A stretch of 64,000 nucleotides of DNA, from assembly GCA_018435055.1 (NCBI GenBank), contig JAHDOA010000018.1, positions 186,001 through 250,000 on the forward strand. Reading direction: 5' to 3'. Below the pieces are notes generated by a model. It did no database searches, was not told the DNA's origin, and saw nothing but the letters and a program-made list of their open reading frames with translations. Shown in pieces: positions 25,549 to 35,475 of this stretch. The DNA is from Pelotomaculum sp. GTDB lineage: Bacteria > Bacillota > Desulfotomaculia > Desulfotomaculales > Pelotomaculaceae. Every line of letters begins with the position of its first letter. Position 1 is the stretch's first letter. The translations under genes and the position numbers were made by a program.

Positions 25549-27783
25549 CTACTTTGCCTTTCTGAAAATCTGGTTGTACTGTTCCAGCGTCATTAATATG
25601 GACCGCGGCTTGCTCCCCTCATATCCGCCCACAATGCCTCTCTGTTCCATTATGTCAATCAAACGCGCAGCCCTGGCATATCCTATGTGCAGCCTTCTTT
25701 GCAGCATGGAGATGGAGGCATGTCCGCTTTCAATCAAAATCTTAACCGCCTGCGGCAGTAGCCCGTCCTCCATTTCGGGTATTGCTTCTTCCTCCGGTTC
25801 CGAGGAAAGTATCTTCTCGTCATAAACCGGTTCAGCCTGTTTTTTCAGGTAATTGACCAGTTCCTCCACCTCGCGGTCTGACAGGTACGCACCCTGAATC
25901 CGTACTGGTTTGGACGCCCCCACAGGGTAAAAAAGCATATCGCCTTTCCCCAGCAGTTTTTCCGCGCCGGCCATGTCCAGGATAGTGCGGGAGTCTATTT
26001 GGGATGAAACAGCGAATGAAATTCTTGATGGAATGTTGGCTTTTATCAGCCCGGTGATCACATCCACAGAAGGACGCTGGGTAGCGACAACCAGGTGTAT
26101 GCCGGCAGCCCTTGCCATCTGTGCCAGCCTGCATACAGCGTCCTCCACGTCCGCCGGCGCTACCATCATCAGGTCAGCAAGCTCATCAATAATAACAACT
26201 ATCAGGGGCAAAGGCTGCCCGTCGCCTGGTTCCTTATTTTTAAATACTTTGTTGTAACGGGTTATATCGCGTACCCCTGCCTGCGCGAAAAGTTCATAGC
26301 GGCGTTCCATTTCTCTGACCGCCCAGCGCAGCGCCGTAGCAGCCTTCTTGGAGTCTGTGACCACCGGGTTTACCAGATGCGGTATGCCGTTATAGGTCGC
26401 CAGTTCAACCATTTTGGGATCTATCATGAGCAGCTTGACCTCTTCAGGTGTGGCTTTAAAAAGGATGCTGGCGATTAATGTGTTCAGACATACACTTTTA
26501 CCGGATCCTGTAGCGCCTGCTATCAATAAATGCGGCATTTTAGCCAGGTCTGTTACCTCGGGGTTGCCCGCGATATCCTTACCCAGCGCTATTGTAAGCC
26601 TGGATCCCGACTGCACAAATTCCTGCGCTTCAAGAAGATCCCTCAGGTGTACCATTGAGATCTCCTTATTCGGCACCTCTATTCCCACGGCGGCCTTGCC
26701 GGGGATAGGCGCCTCGATGCGCACGTCCGGCGCAGCCATTGACAGGGCGATGTCATCTGCCAGGCTGACAATCCGGCTGACCTTTACACCGGGAGGAGGT
26801 TGGATTTCATAGCGGGTAATGGCCGGCCCTCTGGAGACATGCAGGATCTTGGCCTTTACCCCGAAGCTTTCCAGGGTTTCCTCCAATATTTGTATATTCT
26901 CGCTGATATCCTTGCTTAAACGATTGCTTTTTATCCGGTGCGGACGTGCGAGAATAGAAATAGGCGGCAGTTGGAATGATGACAATCCTTGCATATAGTT
27001 TTTGGCAAACACAGGAAAAATCTCATCGGCTTCTTCTGGCGCCTCCGTGCTATTAATTTTGGCAATGTCCGGGGAAATCTGCACATTCTTTTTTTCAGCA
27101 GGCGGTACAGATATCCGTTCTTTTTCTCTCTTTTCTTTTATTCTTTTTTGCCCTTTAACTATTGAAAACTGCTCCCCCTCATGATCAATAATAACCGGTG
27201 AGGCAGGCTCCGCTGGTTTTTCATCTTCTATCTCTTCAAAAAGAAAATTCATGACGCCTCGTACAGCATTTTTAAAGGTTTCCCGTACTTTTGCGGTAAA
27301 ACCTTTCATCATGGCCGCTGTTGACAGATTGGTCAGAAGCAGCAGCGCAATTAGCCCAAAGGTAATTAAAATAACATAGGTGCCGATGATGCCAAAGGAT
27401 TTTATGGCAACAAAGCTGATCAGGGCGCCGATCAAACCTCCGCCATCACCTGCTAAGCCTGCTGAAAAGGAGTCCTCAACCGGAATCACCAGGTGAAAAA
27501 ACGCGAGAGCGATCAGGAACAGCAATACCACCCCGTACATTCTTTCGAAAATGCTGGCCTGTGCCCGCTTGCGCACAAATTTTACCCCAATCAGGATTAT
27601 AAGGAAAGGAAAAATAAACCGCCCCTCGCCGGCAATGCTTTTTAGCGCCTTGTCAATTAAGCCGTTAATCAGGCCGGCATCGGGTGAAACAAGGCAGACA
27701 ATGCCTAAAATACCCAGCGCCACCAGGGCGATGCCAAATATCTCGTATTTAAGTTCGTCTTTTATTTGACTCAAGGCGCGCAT
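25549..27783 (-). CDS. spoIIIE: DNA translocase FtsK/SpoIIIE
   Basis: Membrane-anchored DNA pump that moves chromosome through the division or sporulation septum. Several transmembrane helices occupy about residues 15-170, then a charged linker and the RecA-like motor with Walker A GATGSGKS and Walker B IVVIIDELADLMM. The C-terminal gamma winged helix contains GHASISMLQRRLHIGYARA. ATG 27783 has GGGGG 7 nt upstream and gives 744 aa; longer in-frame starts lack an SD. Order with tepA/ylzJ upstream follows Bacillus. Confidence 0.95.
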   Translation of the reverse strand: MRALSQIKDELKYEIFGIALVALGILGIVCLVSPDAGLINGLIDKALKSIAGEGRFIFPFLIILIGVKFVRKRAQASIFERMYGVVLLFLIALAFFHLVIPVEDSFSAGLAGDGGGLIGALISFVAIKSFGIIGTYVILITFGLIALLLLTNLSTAAMMKGFTAKVRETFKNAVRGVMNFLFEEIEDEKPAEPASPVIIDHEGEQFSIVKGQKRIKEKREKERISVPPAEKKNVQISPDIAKINSTEAPEEADEIFPVFAKNYMQGLSSFQLPPISILARPHRIKSNRLSKDISENIQILEETLESFGVKAKILHVSRGPAITRYEIQPPPGVKVSRIVSLADDIALSMAAPDVRIEAPIPGKAAVGIEVPNKEISMVHLRDLLEAQEFVQSGSRLTIALGKDIAGNPEVTDLAKMPHLLIAGATGSGKSVCLNTLIASILFKATPEEVKLLMIDPKMVELATYNGIPHLVNPVVTDSKKAATALRWAVREMERRYELFAQAGVRDITRYNKVFKNKEPGDGQPLPLIVVIIDELADLMMVAPADVEDAVCRLAQMARAAGIHLVVATQRPSVDVITGLIKANIPSRISFAVSSQIDSRTILDMAGAEKLLGKGDMLFYPVGASKPVRIQGAYLSDREVEELVNYLKKQAEPVYDEKILSSEPEEEAIPEMEDGLLPQAVKILIESGHASISMLQRRLHIGYARAARLIDIMEQRGIVGGYEGSKPRSILMTLEQYNQIFRKAK

Positions 27784-27843
27784 CTTCATTCCCCCAGAAA
27801 TAATATACCACAGTATTGCTGAAAATTCCTTTAAATACTTGTA

Positions 27844-27873
27844 AAAATAGCCCTCCCGGCATATTGAGAGGGC
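27844..27873 (-). terminator. Terminator after uppP
   Basis: GCCCTC (27850-27855) pairs with GAGGGC (27868-27873). On the minus strand the hairpin is followed by TATTTTTAC. It separates uppP from spoIIIE. Confidence 0.75.
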
Positions 27874-27901
27874 CTTTCGCTGCTGTAATTTAAGCTGTGC
27901 G

Positions 27902-28693
27902 CTATGGCATTCTAACATAGACCAGCGCGATCACCGCAAACCCGATTAGGAACCGGTACCATACAAACAGGGTGAAACTGCGTTCTGACAGGTATCGCAG
28001 CAAAAATCCAATTGACAGGAAGCCGACAACGGCTGACGATACGACCCCTGTAATGAAGGCAATATTAATATCTGAGGATGCTATATCTTTTAATTGCATT
28101 ACCCCCGCGCCAAAAATGATCGGGGTGGACAGCAAAAATGAAAAACGCGCCGCGGTTTGGCGGGTGAGGCCGAGAGCCCGCCCTGCGGTCATGGTTACAC
28201 CGGAGCGGGAAACACCCGGTATTATGGCAAAAGCCTGTGACAACCCGATCAGCAGGCTGTCTGCAAAAGATATCCCGTTCATATTCTTTCTTTTTACGGC
28301 GCGACGGTCGACCAGGTAAAGTATTAAACCCATAATTATCAGCATGACCGCTATGATCAGCGGGTCTCTAAAAACAGTCTCCGCCTGTTCTTCTAAAATA
28401 TAACCGGCCACAGCGCCGGGAATGGTTGCGATCAGCAGATACCAGAACAGTGATGCCTTTTGTGTGCTCCTGCGTTTAATAACTGCTTCGTTGAAAAGCT
28501 CCACCCAGTCCCGCCAGAAAAATGCCACTACGGCGAAGAGTGTCCCCATGTGCAGCGCCACGTCGAATACCAGGCCGGGATCATCCCAGCCAAACACCCA
28601 TGGCGTTAGAACCAGGTGAGCAGAGCTGGATATGGGAAGAAATTCACCCAGCCCCTGGATGACGCCCAACACCAAAGCTTGTAATACAGTCAA
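27902..28693 (-). CDS. uppP: Undecaprenyl-diphosphatase (UppP/BacA family)
   Basis: Polytopic membrane phosphatase that recycles undecaprenyl pyrophosphate to the lipid carrier used for cell-wall synthesis, and can give bacitracin resistance. The conserved motif 1 GLGEFLPISSSAHLVL (about 15-30) and motif 2 PGVSRSGVTM are both present. The 263 aa are normal. The start is TTG 28693 behind GGGAGGTG. It is not part of the usual tepA-spoIIIE order, so it is a local insertion. Confidence 0.95.
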   Translation of the reverse strand: MTVLQALVLGVIQGLGEFLPISSSAHLVLTPWVFGWDDPGLVFDVALHMGTLFAVVAFFWRDWVELFNEAVIKRRSTQKASLFWYLLIATIPGAVAGYILEEQAETVFRDPLIIAVMLIIMGLILYLVDRRAVKRKNMNGISFADSLLIGLSQAFAIIPGVSRSGVTMTAGRALGLTRQTAARFSFLLSTPIIFGAGVMQLKDIASSDINIAFITGVVSSAVVGFLSIGFLLRYLSERSFTLFVWYRFLIGFAVIALVYVRMP

Positions 28694-28856
28694 AAAAACA
28701 CCTCCCAGGATTCATACTTTCTAATTATAGCACGGGAGGTATGTCCATATAAACTACAATAATAATTCTGCGCCTGCTTCAATGTGAAAATAAATAAACA
28801 GGCAAATAACAAGCAAAAACATTAACCTGAAGGTTTATAATCACGTTATTAAATTC

Positions 28857-29069
28857 TCATGTCTCAATCAAGCTGCCCGGCGCCATCTCCGGTTTGAGGT
28901 AATCGAAGGGGTCGGTGCTTAAAAGCTTCACTATCCTTTGTTCGCCGGAGTCCAACCCTTCTACCAGCACCGGCACACCTTTATATTGTATTTCTTTGTA
29001 CTCGGGGTATTTGGTTTTATCGAAGCCCTCCAGCACCAGTTCCAACTGCAACGGCGTATATAAAATCAC
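28857..29069 (-). CDS. YlzJ-like small protein
   Basis: A 70-aa protein beginning [14 protein letters not shown], the conserved N-terminus of YlzJ-like proteins found next to tepA in spore formers. Function is unknown. The start GTG 29069 overlaps the tepA stop in a GTGA junction, with GAGGTGTC as SD. This is better than the longer reading from 29102, which lies wholly inside tepA. Confidence 0.82.
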   Translation of the reverse strand: MILYTPLQLELVLEGFDKTKYPEYKEIQYKGVPVLVEGLDSGEQRIVKLLSTDPFDYLKPEMAPGSLIET

Positions 29070-29908
29070 TGTAGCGACACCTCTTTCCGGTTCTTTTTCC
29101 ATTCTTCGATCAAATCATTCAGTTTTTTTACTGCATCGCCGATACCGCCCACCTCATCAATCAGTCCCACGTCTACTGCCTCCCGGCCGATTAAAACAGT
29201 TCCGATATCTCTGGCCAGTTCCCCGGTGCGGAACATCAATTCGCGGAACTTTTCCTCACTTATTTTTGAGTGCGCCGTGGTGAAACGGACCACGCGGTCC
29301 TGCATCTTGTCCAGGTATTCATATGTCTGCGGCACACCGATTACCAGCCCGTTGAGACGAATTGGATGGATGGTCATGCTGGCTGTATTGGCGATATAAG
29401 AATATTGCGTTCCCACGGCTATCGGCACGCCAATGGAATGCCCTCCGCCCAGTACCACCGACACTGTCGGCTTGGACATGCCGGCAATCATCTCAGCTAT
29501 AGCCAGACCCGCCTCCACGTCCCCTCCCACCGTGTTGAGGACAATCAGGATGCCCTCTATTTCGGAGGCCTGCTCCAGGGCCACCAGCTGCGGGATCATG
29601 TGCTCATATTTGGTGGTCTTATTCTGCGGCGGCAGGACCAGGTGCCCTTCAATCTGGCCGATGATGGTGAGGCAATGGATATTACTTTTTATCTCCGGCG
29701 CCGGTGTTGTTCCAACTTCTTTCATTGCCTCCAGGGAGCTTTTAGATTTGCCGGACACCCTGCGGCCCGGTCTGGGATCCGGATCGGGATCGTTGTGCCG
29801 ATCTGGATCATCATGCCGCTCTGGTTCAGGCTCAATGCCCGGCCCTGGCGGCGTAACAGGGGTATAGGGAAAAACACCAGGTTCAGGTTCATAGCCCTGC
29901 TTTCTCAT
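29066..29908 (-). CDS. tepA: TepA/ClpP-family serine protease
   Basis: ClpP-fold protease homologous to B. subtilis YmfB/TepA, associated with protein translocation and spore small-acid-soluble-protein degradation. Catalytic Ser lies in [13 protein letters not shown] and His in [11 protein letters not shown]. Residues about 8-55 form a Pro/Asp/Arg-rich, low-complexity N-terminal extension ([18 protein letters not shown]...) that is unlike the folded core. I choose ATG 29908, 8-9 nt after GGAG. It is coupled to ylzJ by a 4-nt overlap. Confidence 0.88.
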   Translation of the reverse strand: MRKQGYEPEPGVFPYTPVTPPGPGIEPEPERHDDPDRHNDPDPDPRPGRRVSGKSKSSLEAMKEVGTTPAPEIKSNIHCLTIIGQIEGHLVLPPQNKTTKYEHMIPQLVALEQASEIEGILIVLNTVGGDVEAGLAIAEMIAGMSKPTVSVVLGGGHSIGVPIAVGTQYSYIANTASMTIHPIRLNGLVIGVPQTYEYLDKMQDRVVRFTTAHSKISEEKFRELMFRTGELARDIGTVLIGREAVDVGLIDEVGGIGDAVKKLNDLIEEWKKNRKEVSLQ

Positions 29909-29973
29909 TAACTTCACTCCAGCATGTTATTTTATTAATTGTCATGTTCAGCATTCTTAGTATGTATTTATAA

Positions 29974-30004
29974 CAAAAAAAATACACAGGTTCATCCTAT
30001 GTAT
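29974..30004 (-). terminator. Terminator of the thiamine operon
   Basis: ATACACAGG (29982-29990) pairs with CCTATGTAT (29996-30004) with one mismatch. On the minus strand the stem is followed by eight T residues. It lies just after the HAD phosphatase stop. Confidence 0.8.
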
Positions 30005-30020
30005 TTATCATGCAAAAATA

Positions 30021-30686
30021 CTATTGCAGTGATTTTAGATATATTATTATTTCTTTAAAATCAGTAAAATACCTGGCGCTGACCCCGTTATCCCGGCAGA
30101 ATCTATACAAGTCCTTCTTGGCGAATACTACGTCGGCCCTGGTGGCGGGACAGGTGTCGGAGTACCCGTCTCCGATGTATACAACAGTATTCCCTTCGCC
30201 TTTCAATTCTTCCATCAGCCTGGTTTTACAGGTCCCGCAAATGCCGCATGCCGGATTTGTGCCGGGACATTCTATTTTAAAACTGCCGTCATAAATCATC
30301 CTGTTGGCGTAGTAGGGTACATTAATATGATATTTTTCAAATACAGCTTCGATACAAAGATCATAGCCGTCGCTGAGCACATAAACCCTGTGGCCTCTTT
30401 CCCGGCAAAGTCCCAGAAATTCCTTGAAATATTCGTCTATCTCCATGGTGTCCAGCAACCTTTTCAAATCACTCAGGTCGGCCTGGAAAAGATTAAAAGT
30501 CATATTTGCGCATTGCTCAGTGGAAATCTCTTTTCTTTCCCAGCGTTTATTTATTTCACGCCAGCCGGCGCCCGCAAAAGCCTCAACCATGGCGGCGCAG
30601 ACATCCTGTTTTGTTATTGTCCCGTCAAAATCGACAAATAAAACTATGCCCTCATCTTTCATTGCAACATTTTCTATCACAAGCAT
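30021..30686 (-). CDS. MtnX-like HAD phosphatase in the thiamine operon
   Basis: HAD-superfamily phosphatase of about 221 aa resembling MtnX/phosphoserine phosphatase-like enzymes. The nucleophile motif is [13 protein letters not shown] (about 16-28), motif II lies in YVLSDGYD, and the acidic motif is [14 protein letters not shown] Cys cluster ([14 protein letters not shown]) is unusual. It overlaps the thiC end by 10 nt, at the 3' end of a TPP-riboswitch operon, so a phosphatase step in thiamine metabolism (for example thiamine-monophosphate dephosphorylation) is a reasonable inference. MtnX activity itself is not supported by context. Confidence 0.8.
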   Translation of the reverse strand: MLVIENVAMKDEGIVLFVDFDGTITKQDVCAAMVEAFAGAGWREINKRWERKEISTEQCANMTFNLFQADLSDLKRLLDTMEIDEYFKEFLGLCRERGHRVYVLSDGYDLCIEAVFEKYHINVPYYANRMIYDGSFKIECPGTNPACGICGTCKTRLMEELKGEGNTVVYIGDGYSDTCPATRADVVFAKKDLYRFCRDNGVSARYFTDFKEIIIYLKSLQ

Positions 30687-31981
30687 TCCCCACCTAAAAC
30701 CTTATTCATATGGCGGATCGCGCACATCTTACCGCACATGGTGCATGTCTCCTCCTTTTCCGGCATGGACTCGGACCTGTAACGCACAGCCTTCTCCGGG
30801 TCCAAGGCCAGTTCGAACATCCTCGGCCAATCCAGGTTGCGCCTGGCCGCGCTCATTTCTTCATCCCAACGCGCCGCTCCCGGCACACCCTTGGCAATAT
30901 CGGCGGCGTGGGCAGCAATGCGCGAAGCGATGATACCTTCCTGCATATCTTCCAGTGTCGGAAGCCGCAGATGTTCCGCCGGTGTGACATAACACAGGAA
31001 GTCAGCTCCATTGGCAGCCGCGATTGCGCCGCCGATCGCGCTCGTGATATGGTCGTAGCCAGGGGCGATATCGGTCACAAGCGGCCCCAACACATAAAAC
31101 GGCGCACCGTGGCATAATTTCTTTTCTAAAAGCATATTAGGCGCAATCTCGTTTAAAGCCATGTGCCCGGGTCCTTCGATCATAACCTGGACATCCTTTT
31201 CCCATGCCCGCTTTGTCAGCTCCCCAAGGACAATCAATTCCTGAATCTGGGAAGCATCGGTGGCGTCCTTGATGCTGCCGGGCCGGCAGGCGTCGCCCAG
31301 GCTGACAGTAACGTCGTAATCACGGCAGATATCAAGAAGTTCATCATAATATTCAAAGAAGGGGTTTTCCCGTTTGTTCAGTTCCATCCAGGCAAACAGC
31401 AGGGCGCCGCCCCTGGATACAATGTTGGTCAGACGCGGATTTTTTTTAAACCTGGCAGCGGTCTCCTTGTTAATTCCCGCATGAATAGTCATAAAGTCGA
31501 CACCGTCACGCGCGTGTTTTTCCACTACCCCCAAGAATTCTTCCGCCGTTATTTTTTCCAGTTCTTTACCGTAGAACCCCACGGCGTCATAAACAGGCAC
31601 GGTGCCAATCGCAGCCGTTGATATTTCAACCAGCCTGCGCCTGAACTCCTCGGTCTTACCATAGCAGCTCAGGTCCATGATGGCGTCAGCCTTCAACTCT
31701 ACCGCCTTTTGCGCCTTCTCCAGCTCAGCCTCAATATTACAGCAATCCTTGGATACGCCGAGGTTTATATTGACCTTGGTCTTCAGGCCCTCTCCAATGC
31801 CGCACGGCTCCAGTGAACCATGGTTCTTATTGGCTGGAATGACAACTTTGCCGTCCGCTACAAGTCTCCGCAGCTTTTCAGGCTCTACCAGTTCTCTGCG
31901 GGCTACCGTCTCCATTGCCGCTGTAATAATACCTCTCCGGGCAGCATCCATCTGTGTAGTATAGCGCAATACCGCGCACAT
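30677..31981 (-). CDS. thiC: Phosphomethylpyrimidine synthase ThiC
   Basis: Radical SAM enzyme that converts aminoimidazole ribotide to HMP phosphate, the pyrimidine half of thiamine. The C-terminal cluster motif CTMCGKMC (about 418-425, C-x2-C-x3-C) and core segments [12 protein letters not shown]-like ([14 protein letters not shown]) and [19 protein letters not shown] are present. At 434 aa it is the short form seen in anaerobic Firmicutes and archaea. The start is GTG 31981 behind AAGGAAGG. Confidence 0.96.
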   Translation of the reverse strand: MCAVLRYTTQMDAARRGIITAAMETVARRELVEPEKLRRLVADGKVVIPANKNHGSLEPCGIGEGLKTKVNINLGVSKDCCNIEAELEKAQKAVELKADAIMDLSCYGKTEEFRRRLVEISTAAIGTVPVYDAVGFYGKELEKITAEEFLGVVEKHARDGVDFMTIHAGINKETAARFKKNPRLTNIVSRGGALLFAWMELNKRENPFFEYYDELLDICRDYDVTVSLGDACRPGSIKDATDASQIQELIVLGELTKRAWEKDVQVMIEGPGHMALNEIAPNMLLEKKLCHGAPFYVLGPLVTDIAPGYDHITSAIGGAIAAANGADFLCYVTPAEHLRLPTLEDMQEGIIASRIAAHAADIAKGVPGAARWDEEMSAARRNLDWPRMFELALDPEKAVRYRSESMPEKEETCTMCGKMCAIRHMNKVLGGECL

Positions 31982-32019
31982 CCTTCCTTAATATTTATAG
32001 TCGTAAACAATGCCTTTTA

Positions 32020-32640
32020 TTAACTCCAGGCGCTTTTCAACTCTCTGGCCGCCTCCTCAATATCCCGCCTGGCTAATATTGCAGATATGACGGAAATCCC
32101 TGCAATCCCTGACTCCTTAACTTCACCAATATTGGCTATGCCGATACCGCCTATGCCCACGACAGGTATCGACACGCTTTCCTTTATTCTTTTGAGTCCC
32201 GCCGGGCCGATGGGTTCGATGGCGACCTCCTTGCTCCCGGTGTGGTAAACCGGGCCCGCCCCAAGATAATCGGCCCCGTTTTCCTCCCCGTAAACCGCCT
32301 CAGCTTGATTTGAAACCGAGTAGCCGAGTATTTTACCCGGACCCAGTAGCTTTCTGGCTACCTCCAGGGGCAGATCCTCCTGTCCTATATGCAGCCCGTC
32401 CGCGTCTACCGCGAGGGCGATGTCCAACCTGTCGTTGATAATCAGCGGCGTCCGGTAAAGGCCGGCCAGCTTTTTCATCTCCACCGCAATATTATAAAAT
32501 TCCCCGCTGCCCACGTCCTTTTCCCTGAGCTGAAGGAGAGTTACGCCGCCCCTTACCGCTTCTTCAACTGCTTTGTATAAATTTTTTCCCCCAAGCATGC
32601 CCCGGTCAGTGACAAGATAAAGGCTGTAGTCTACAAACAT
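32020..32640 (-). CDS. thiE: Thiamine-phosphate synthase
   Basis: TIM-barrel enzyme coupling HMP-PP and thiazole phosphate to thiamine monophosphate. Conserved segments are LLQLREKD, LIINDRLDIALAVDADGLHIGQEDLP, and GIGGIGIANIGEV. The 206 aa are typical. Its ATG overlaps the thiM 3' end by 10 nt, so the two are coupled. It lies fourth from the riboswitch side of the cluster thiD-thiM-thiE-thiC. Confidence 0.96.
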   Translation of the reverse strand: MFVDYSLYLVTDRGMLGGKNLYKAVEEAVRGGVTLLQLREKDVGSGEFYNIAVEMKKLAGLYRTPLIINDRLDIALAVDADGLHIGQEDLPLEVARKLLGPGKILGYSVSNQAEAVYGEENGADYLGAGPVYHTGSKEVAIEPIGPAGLKRIKESVSIPVVGIGGIGIANIGEVKESGIAGISVISAILARRDIEEAARELKSAWS

Positions 32641-33434
32641 TCAACTTTCCCTCTTTTCATGATATCGTCTTCAGAAATATTGTACATATAATCAAAGAGT
32701 CTGGTCCTGAAAGTCCCCGGCAGGACCCTTTCCAGCGATTCCGCCGCCATTTCCCCGGCCAGGCCCATGGCCATGATCGCGGCGGCGCTGGAAATAAACC
32801 TGTCATCACTAACGCCCGCCGCGGCTGCCGTCAGCGCTCCCACCATGCAACCGGCCCCGGTAATCATCGTCAGCATTTTTGTTCCGTTATAAACCTGGCA
32901 GGCCCTCTCACCATCCGTGATAATATCAGTTTCCCCTGTGGCGGCCACAACTGCGCCGTAACGCCCGGCCAGAGCCCGGCAGGCTTCAACCGTCCCCTGC
33001 CCGTCATCAATGGAATCGACGCCCCTGACCTTCCCCGCATACCCGGCTAGGAATTTGATTTCCCCAGTATTTCCCTTGATTACAGAAATTTTAGCCGCTT
33101 CCAGCAGTTCTTTTATAACGTCCGTTTTCCTGGGTATGGCCCCGCAGGCTACCGGATCCAGCACGATTGGCTTATTCAGGGCTGAAGCCTTCCGGGCCGC
33201 CAGCGCCGCCGCTTCTTTTTGTTCTTCATTGAGTGTGCCGATGTTGATATATAACGCCGAGATCAGACCGGCGAAATCCTCAACCTCAGCTTTGGCTTCA
33301 CACATGGCTGGCGAGGCGCCGAAACTGAGCAGAATATTGGCGCAGTCATTTATGGTGACATAATTTGTAATAGCCTGCACCAGCGGAGTCTTTTCCCTTA
33401 CAACACAGATAATTTCTGCAATTTTACTGAGCAT
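32631..33434 (-). CDS. thiM: Hydroxyethylthiazole kinase
   Basis: Salvage kinase that phosphorylates 4-methyl-5-hydroxyethylthiazole. Ribokinase-like fold with VQAITNYVTINDCANILL near the N-terminus, VLDPVACGA, and the catalytic region MITGAGCMVGALTAA. ATG 33434 has a strong GGAGG SD and gives 267 aa; the longer in-frame extension lies inside thiD. It overlaps thiD by 11 nt and thiE by 10 nt. Confidence 0.95.
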   Translation of the reverse strand: MLSKIAEIICVVREKTPLVQAITNYVTINDCANILLSFGASPAMCEAKAEVEDFAGLISALYINIGTLNEEQKEAAALAARKASALNKPIVLDPVACGAIPRKTDVIKELLEAAKISVIKGNTGEIKFLAGYAGKVRGVDSIDDGQGTVEACRALAGRYGAVVAATGETDIITDGERACQVYNGTKMLTMITGAGCMVGALTAAAAGVSDDRFISSAAAIMAMGLAGEMAAESLERVLPGTFRTRLFDYMYNISEDDIMKRGKVECL

Positions 33435-34239
33435 ATTTTCCTCCCTCTCCCGCCTTTTCATATAACCTGTAAAAATGATTGACAGGCCCCACGCCATGAC
33501 CAAGTTCTAATGAACGCTCAATTGCGCCGTTTATATATTCCTTTGCCAGCCTGGCCGCCTCCGGAACAGAAAAACCCCTGGCCAGCAGGGCTGCTATAGC
33601 CGATGAGAATGTGCACCCGGTGCCGTGGGTATTTTTTGTTTCTATCCGCCTCCCCTGCAAATAGCTGAAGTCTGTGCCGTTAAAAACCACATCTATGGCG
33701 GCGCCGGTCAAGTGGCCGCCCTTGATAATTACCTTCATGCCGCCCAGTTCGTGTATTTTCACGGCGGCTTTCTCCATTTGCGCCATTGTTTCAATTTTAT
33801 CGCCTGTAATAATTTCCGCCTCAAACAAATTAGGAGTCACCAGTTCAGCCAGGGGAAACAGCATTTTCACCAGTTCACCTCCAGCTTCCTGCCTGAGTAG
33901 ATGGTATCCGCTTTTAGACACCATAACCGGGTCGACGACGATGTTAAACGCATTGTTTTTTTTCAGACATTCAGCGATCACACCGATAATCTCTTTGCTT
34001 GACACCATTCCTACCTTGACGGCGTCAATTGTAATGTCATCAAAAAGACAGTTGATCTGGTCCTGGATGATATCGACGTCCAGCTCTCTTACATTAAACA
34101 CACCCATGGTATTCTGGGCGGTTACAGCCGTGATTACGCTCATGCCGTAGGTACCAAGCGCGCTGAATGTTTTCAAATCCGCCTGCACGCCCGCGCCGCC
34201 GCACGAATCGGAACCCGCGATTGTTAATACGGTTTTCAA
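33424..34239 (-). CDS. thiD: Hydroxymethylpyrimidine (phosphate) kinase
   Basis: Two-step kinase making HMP-PP. The N-terminus [20 protein letters not shown] and the C-terminal [15 protein letters not shown] motif are diagnostic of ThiD. The 271 aa are normal. The start is TTG 34239 with GGAGG upstream. It is the first gene behind the TPP riboswitch and its terminator. Confidence 0.96.
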   Translation of the reverse strand: MKTVLTIAGSDSCGGAGVQADLKTFSALGTYGMSVITAVTAQNTMGVFNVRELDVDIIQDQINCLFDDITIDAVKVGMVSSKEIIGVIAECLKKNNAFNIVVDPVMVSKSGYHLLRQEAGGELVKMLFPLAELVTPNLFEAEIITGDKIETMAQMEKAAVKIHELGGMKVIIKGGHLTGAAIDVVFNGTDFSYLQGRRIETKNTHGTGCTFSSAIAALLARGFSVPEAARLAKEYINGAIERSLELGHGVGPVNHFYRLYEKAGEGGKYAQ

Positions 34240-34290
34240 ATAAACACCTCCGGCCTTTTACTAAAAACTTGCGCGGATCACCCCCCGGAA

Positions 34291-34327
34291 AATAAAATAT
34301 CCTTTTACCTGAACTGGTAAAAGGATA
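34291..34327 (-). terminator. Terminator of the TPP riboswitch
   Basis: A perfect 12-bp stem (34298-34309 with 34316-34327, loop 6 nt) is followed on the minus strand by TTTTATTTT. It lies between the TPP aptamer and thiD, so it is the likely expression platform. Confidence 0.88.
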
Positions 34328-34347
34328 CAAACGTACTTTTGAAGAAG

Positions 34348-34437
34348 ACTGCACTCCCTACGCTGGCATTACCCAGATCAGGTTCATTGGGTCAGAACTG
34401 ACATTCTTTCTCAGCTGAATCACTTCAGCTCCCCATG
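34348..34437 (-). ncRNA. TPP riboswitch (THI element)
   Basis: The minus-strand leader contains the THI-box core: CTGAGA about 34410, GACCCAATGAACCTGATCTG (about 34374-34393), then GGGTAATGCCAGCGTAGGGA. This is the thiamine-pyrophosphate aptamer. With the downstream terminator it should switch off the thi operon when TPP is high. Confidence 0.96.
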
Positions 34438-34664
34438 CACTATTTTATTGTCAAACATTATTCTATTTTAAGATATCAAAAGATCCCTGGAAATGCAAGA
34501 GAAATATGGCTGATCCATAATAAAAGTCTCCATGTTGTTAAACTTTTGATCTATATTCACATCCTGAGCCACCTGAAAGGCGGCTTTCCTAAATACATGC
34601 AATTTTATGTCAATATTTATAAAACTGGTCAAAAGGAAAATGCGGAATCATAGGGAAGTATATC

Positions 34665-34694
34665 TTGTACATTTAAGAATTGATGGATTACAAT
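34665..34694 (+). promoter_or_regulatory. Putative sigma-A promoter of the CBS-ACT gene
   Basis: TTGTAC (34665-34670), an 18-nt spacer and TACAAT (34689-34694). Transcription would start about 17 nt upstream of ATG 34718, just before the AAAGGGGG SD. Confidence 0.6.
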
Positions 34695-34717
34695 GTACTA
34701 AAAGGGGGTGATTTTCC

Positions 34718-35350
34718 ATGTTTATACGTGACTACATGTCAAGGGCGCCCATTACCATAAGCAAGGAGACTCCGGTCCTTAAAGCACTGAGCATAATGAA
34801 AAAGAACAGGATCAGACAGCTGCCGGTTGTTTTGGAAAAGAAATTAATAGGGCTAGTAACAGAAAAAGACCTGCTCAATGTATCACCGTCCCCGGCCACA
34901 TCCCTGAGCATATTTGAGGTAAATTACCTGCTGGCCAAAATAACAGTGGCCGAAGCCATGGTCAAAGATGTAATGACTGTTACACCAGACACCACCATAG
35001 AAGAAACAGCGCTGCTGATGAGACAACACAAAATCAACAGTGTCCCGGTTATTGAAGATAATGCTCTGGTTGGAATTATTACAGACAGTGACATTTTTGA
35101 CGCCATGGTTAAGCTGTTCGGTTACGGCAAACCGGGCATCAGGATGGTTATCGAGGCCAAAGACAGGGTGGGCCTGCTGGCTGACATAACTAAGATTGTC
35201 AAAGAGTTTGATATAATAATCCGGGCTGTCGTTACAGTTGAAAAAGATGATCAGAAAGCCGACGTAGTACTAAGGCTTGGTATTATTGATCCGGCGCCGC
35301 TGGTAAAGGCGCTGGAAGACAATGGATTTAAGGTTACTTACATTAGTTAG
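34718..35350 (+). CDS. CBS-domain pair with C-terminal ACT domain (AcuB-like)
   Basis: The 210-aa cytoplasmic protein has two CBS modules (about 7-60 and 78-133), which usually bind adenine nucleotides. An ACT-type small-ligand domain follows (about 142-208: IRMVIEAKDRVGLLADITKIV). This layout matches AcuB-like regulators, though the target is unknown. ATG 34718 has a strong AAAGGGGGTG SD. It is a rightward single-gene unit between the thi leader and rnjA. Confidence 0.88.
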   Translation: MFIRDYMSRAPITISKETPVLKALSIMKKNRIRQLPVVLEKKLIGLVTEKDLLNVSPSPATSLSIFEVNYLLAKITVAEAMVKDVMTVTPDTTIEETALLMRQHKINSVPVIEDNALVGIITDSDIFDAMVKLFGYGKPGIRMVIEAKDRVGLLADITKIVKEFDIIIRAVVTVEKDDQKADVVLRLGIIDPAPLVKALEDNGFKVTYIS

Positions 35351-35364
35351 CTGGCACAAGCGGA

Positions 35365-35402
35365 CATCAATTGGGACATACCCTGTTTCGGGTGTGTGCC
35401 GG
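35365..35402 (+). repeat. GGGACATACC hairpin element
   Basis: GGGACATACCC (about 35372-35382) can pair with GGGTGTGTGCC (about 35389-35399) with one mismatch and one wobble around TGTTTC. It resembles the palindrome at 9004-9051 and the element near 63130, suggesting a dispersed REP-like repeat. It sits in the intergenic stretch behind the CBS-ACT gene. Confidence 0.45.
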
Positions 35403-35475
35403 GTTCCTCAACCGTTTACTGGACGCGGGGCACAAGAGTCGGCTGGATCAGCACAGTAAGCCTTTATTACTAACG

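Noticed and set aside
27784-27918. Upstream extension of spoIIIE
   Set aside because: The added residues do not look like the family, overlap the uppP terminator, and the SD sits directly before ATG 27783.
29070-29102. Longer ylzJ reading starting inside tepA
   Set aside because: The GTG at 29069 has a proper SD and a GTGA overlap with the tepA stop, and gives the conserved [12 protein letters not shown]-terminus.
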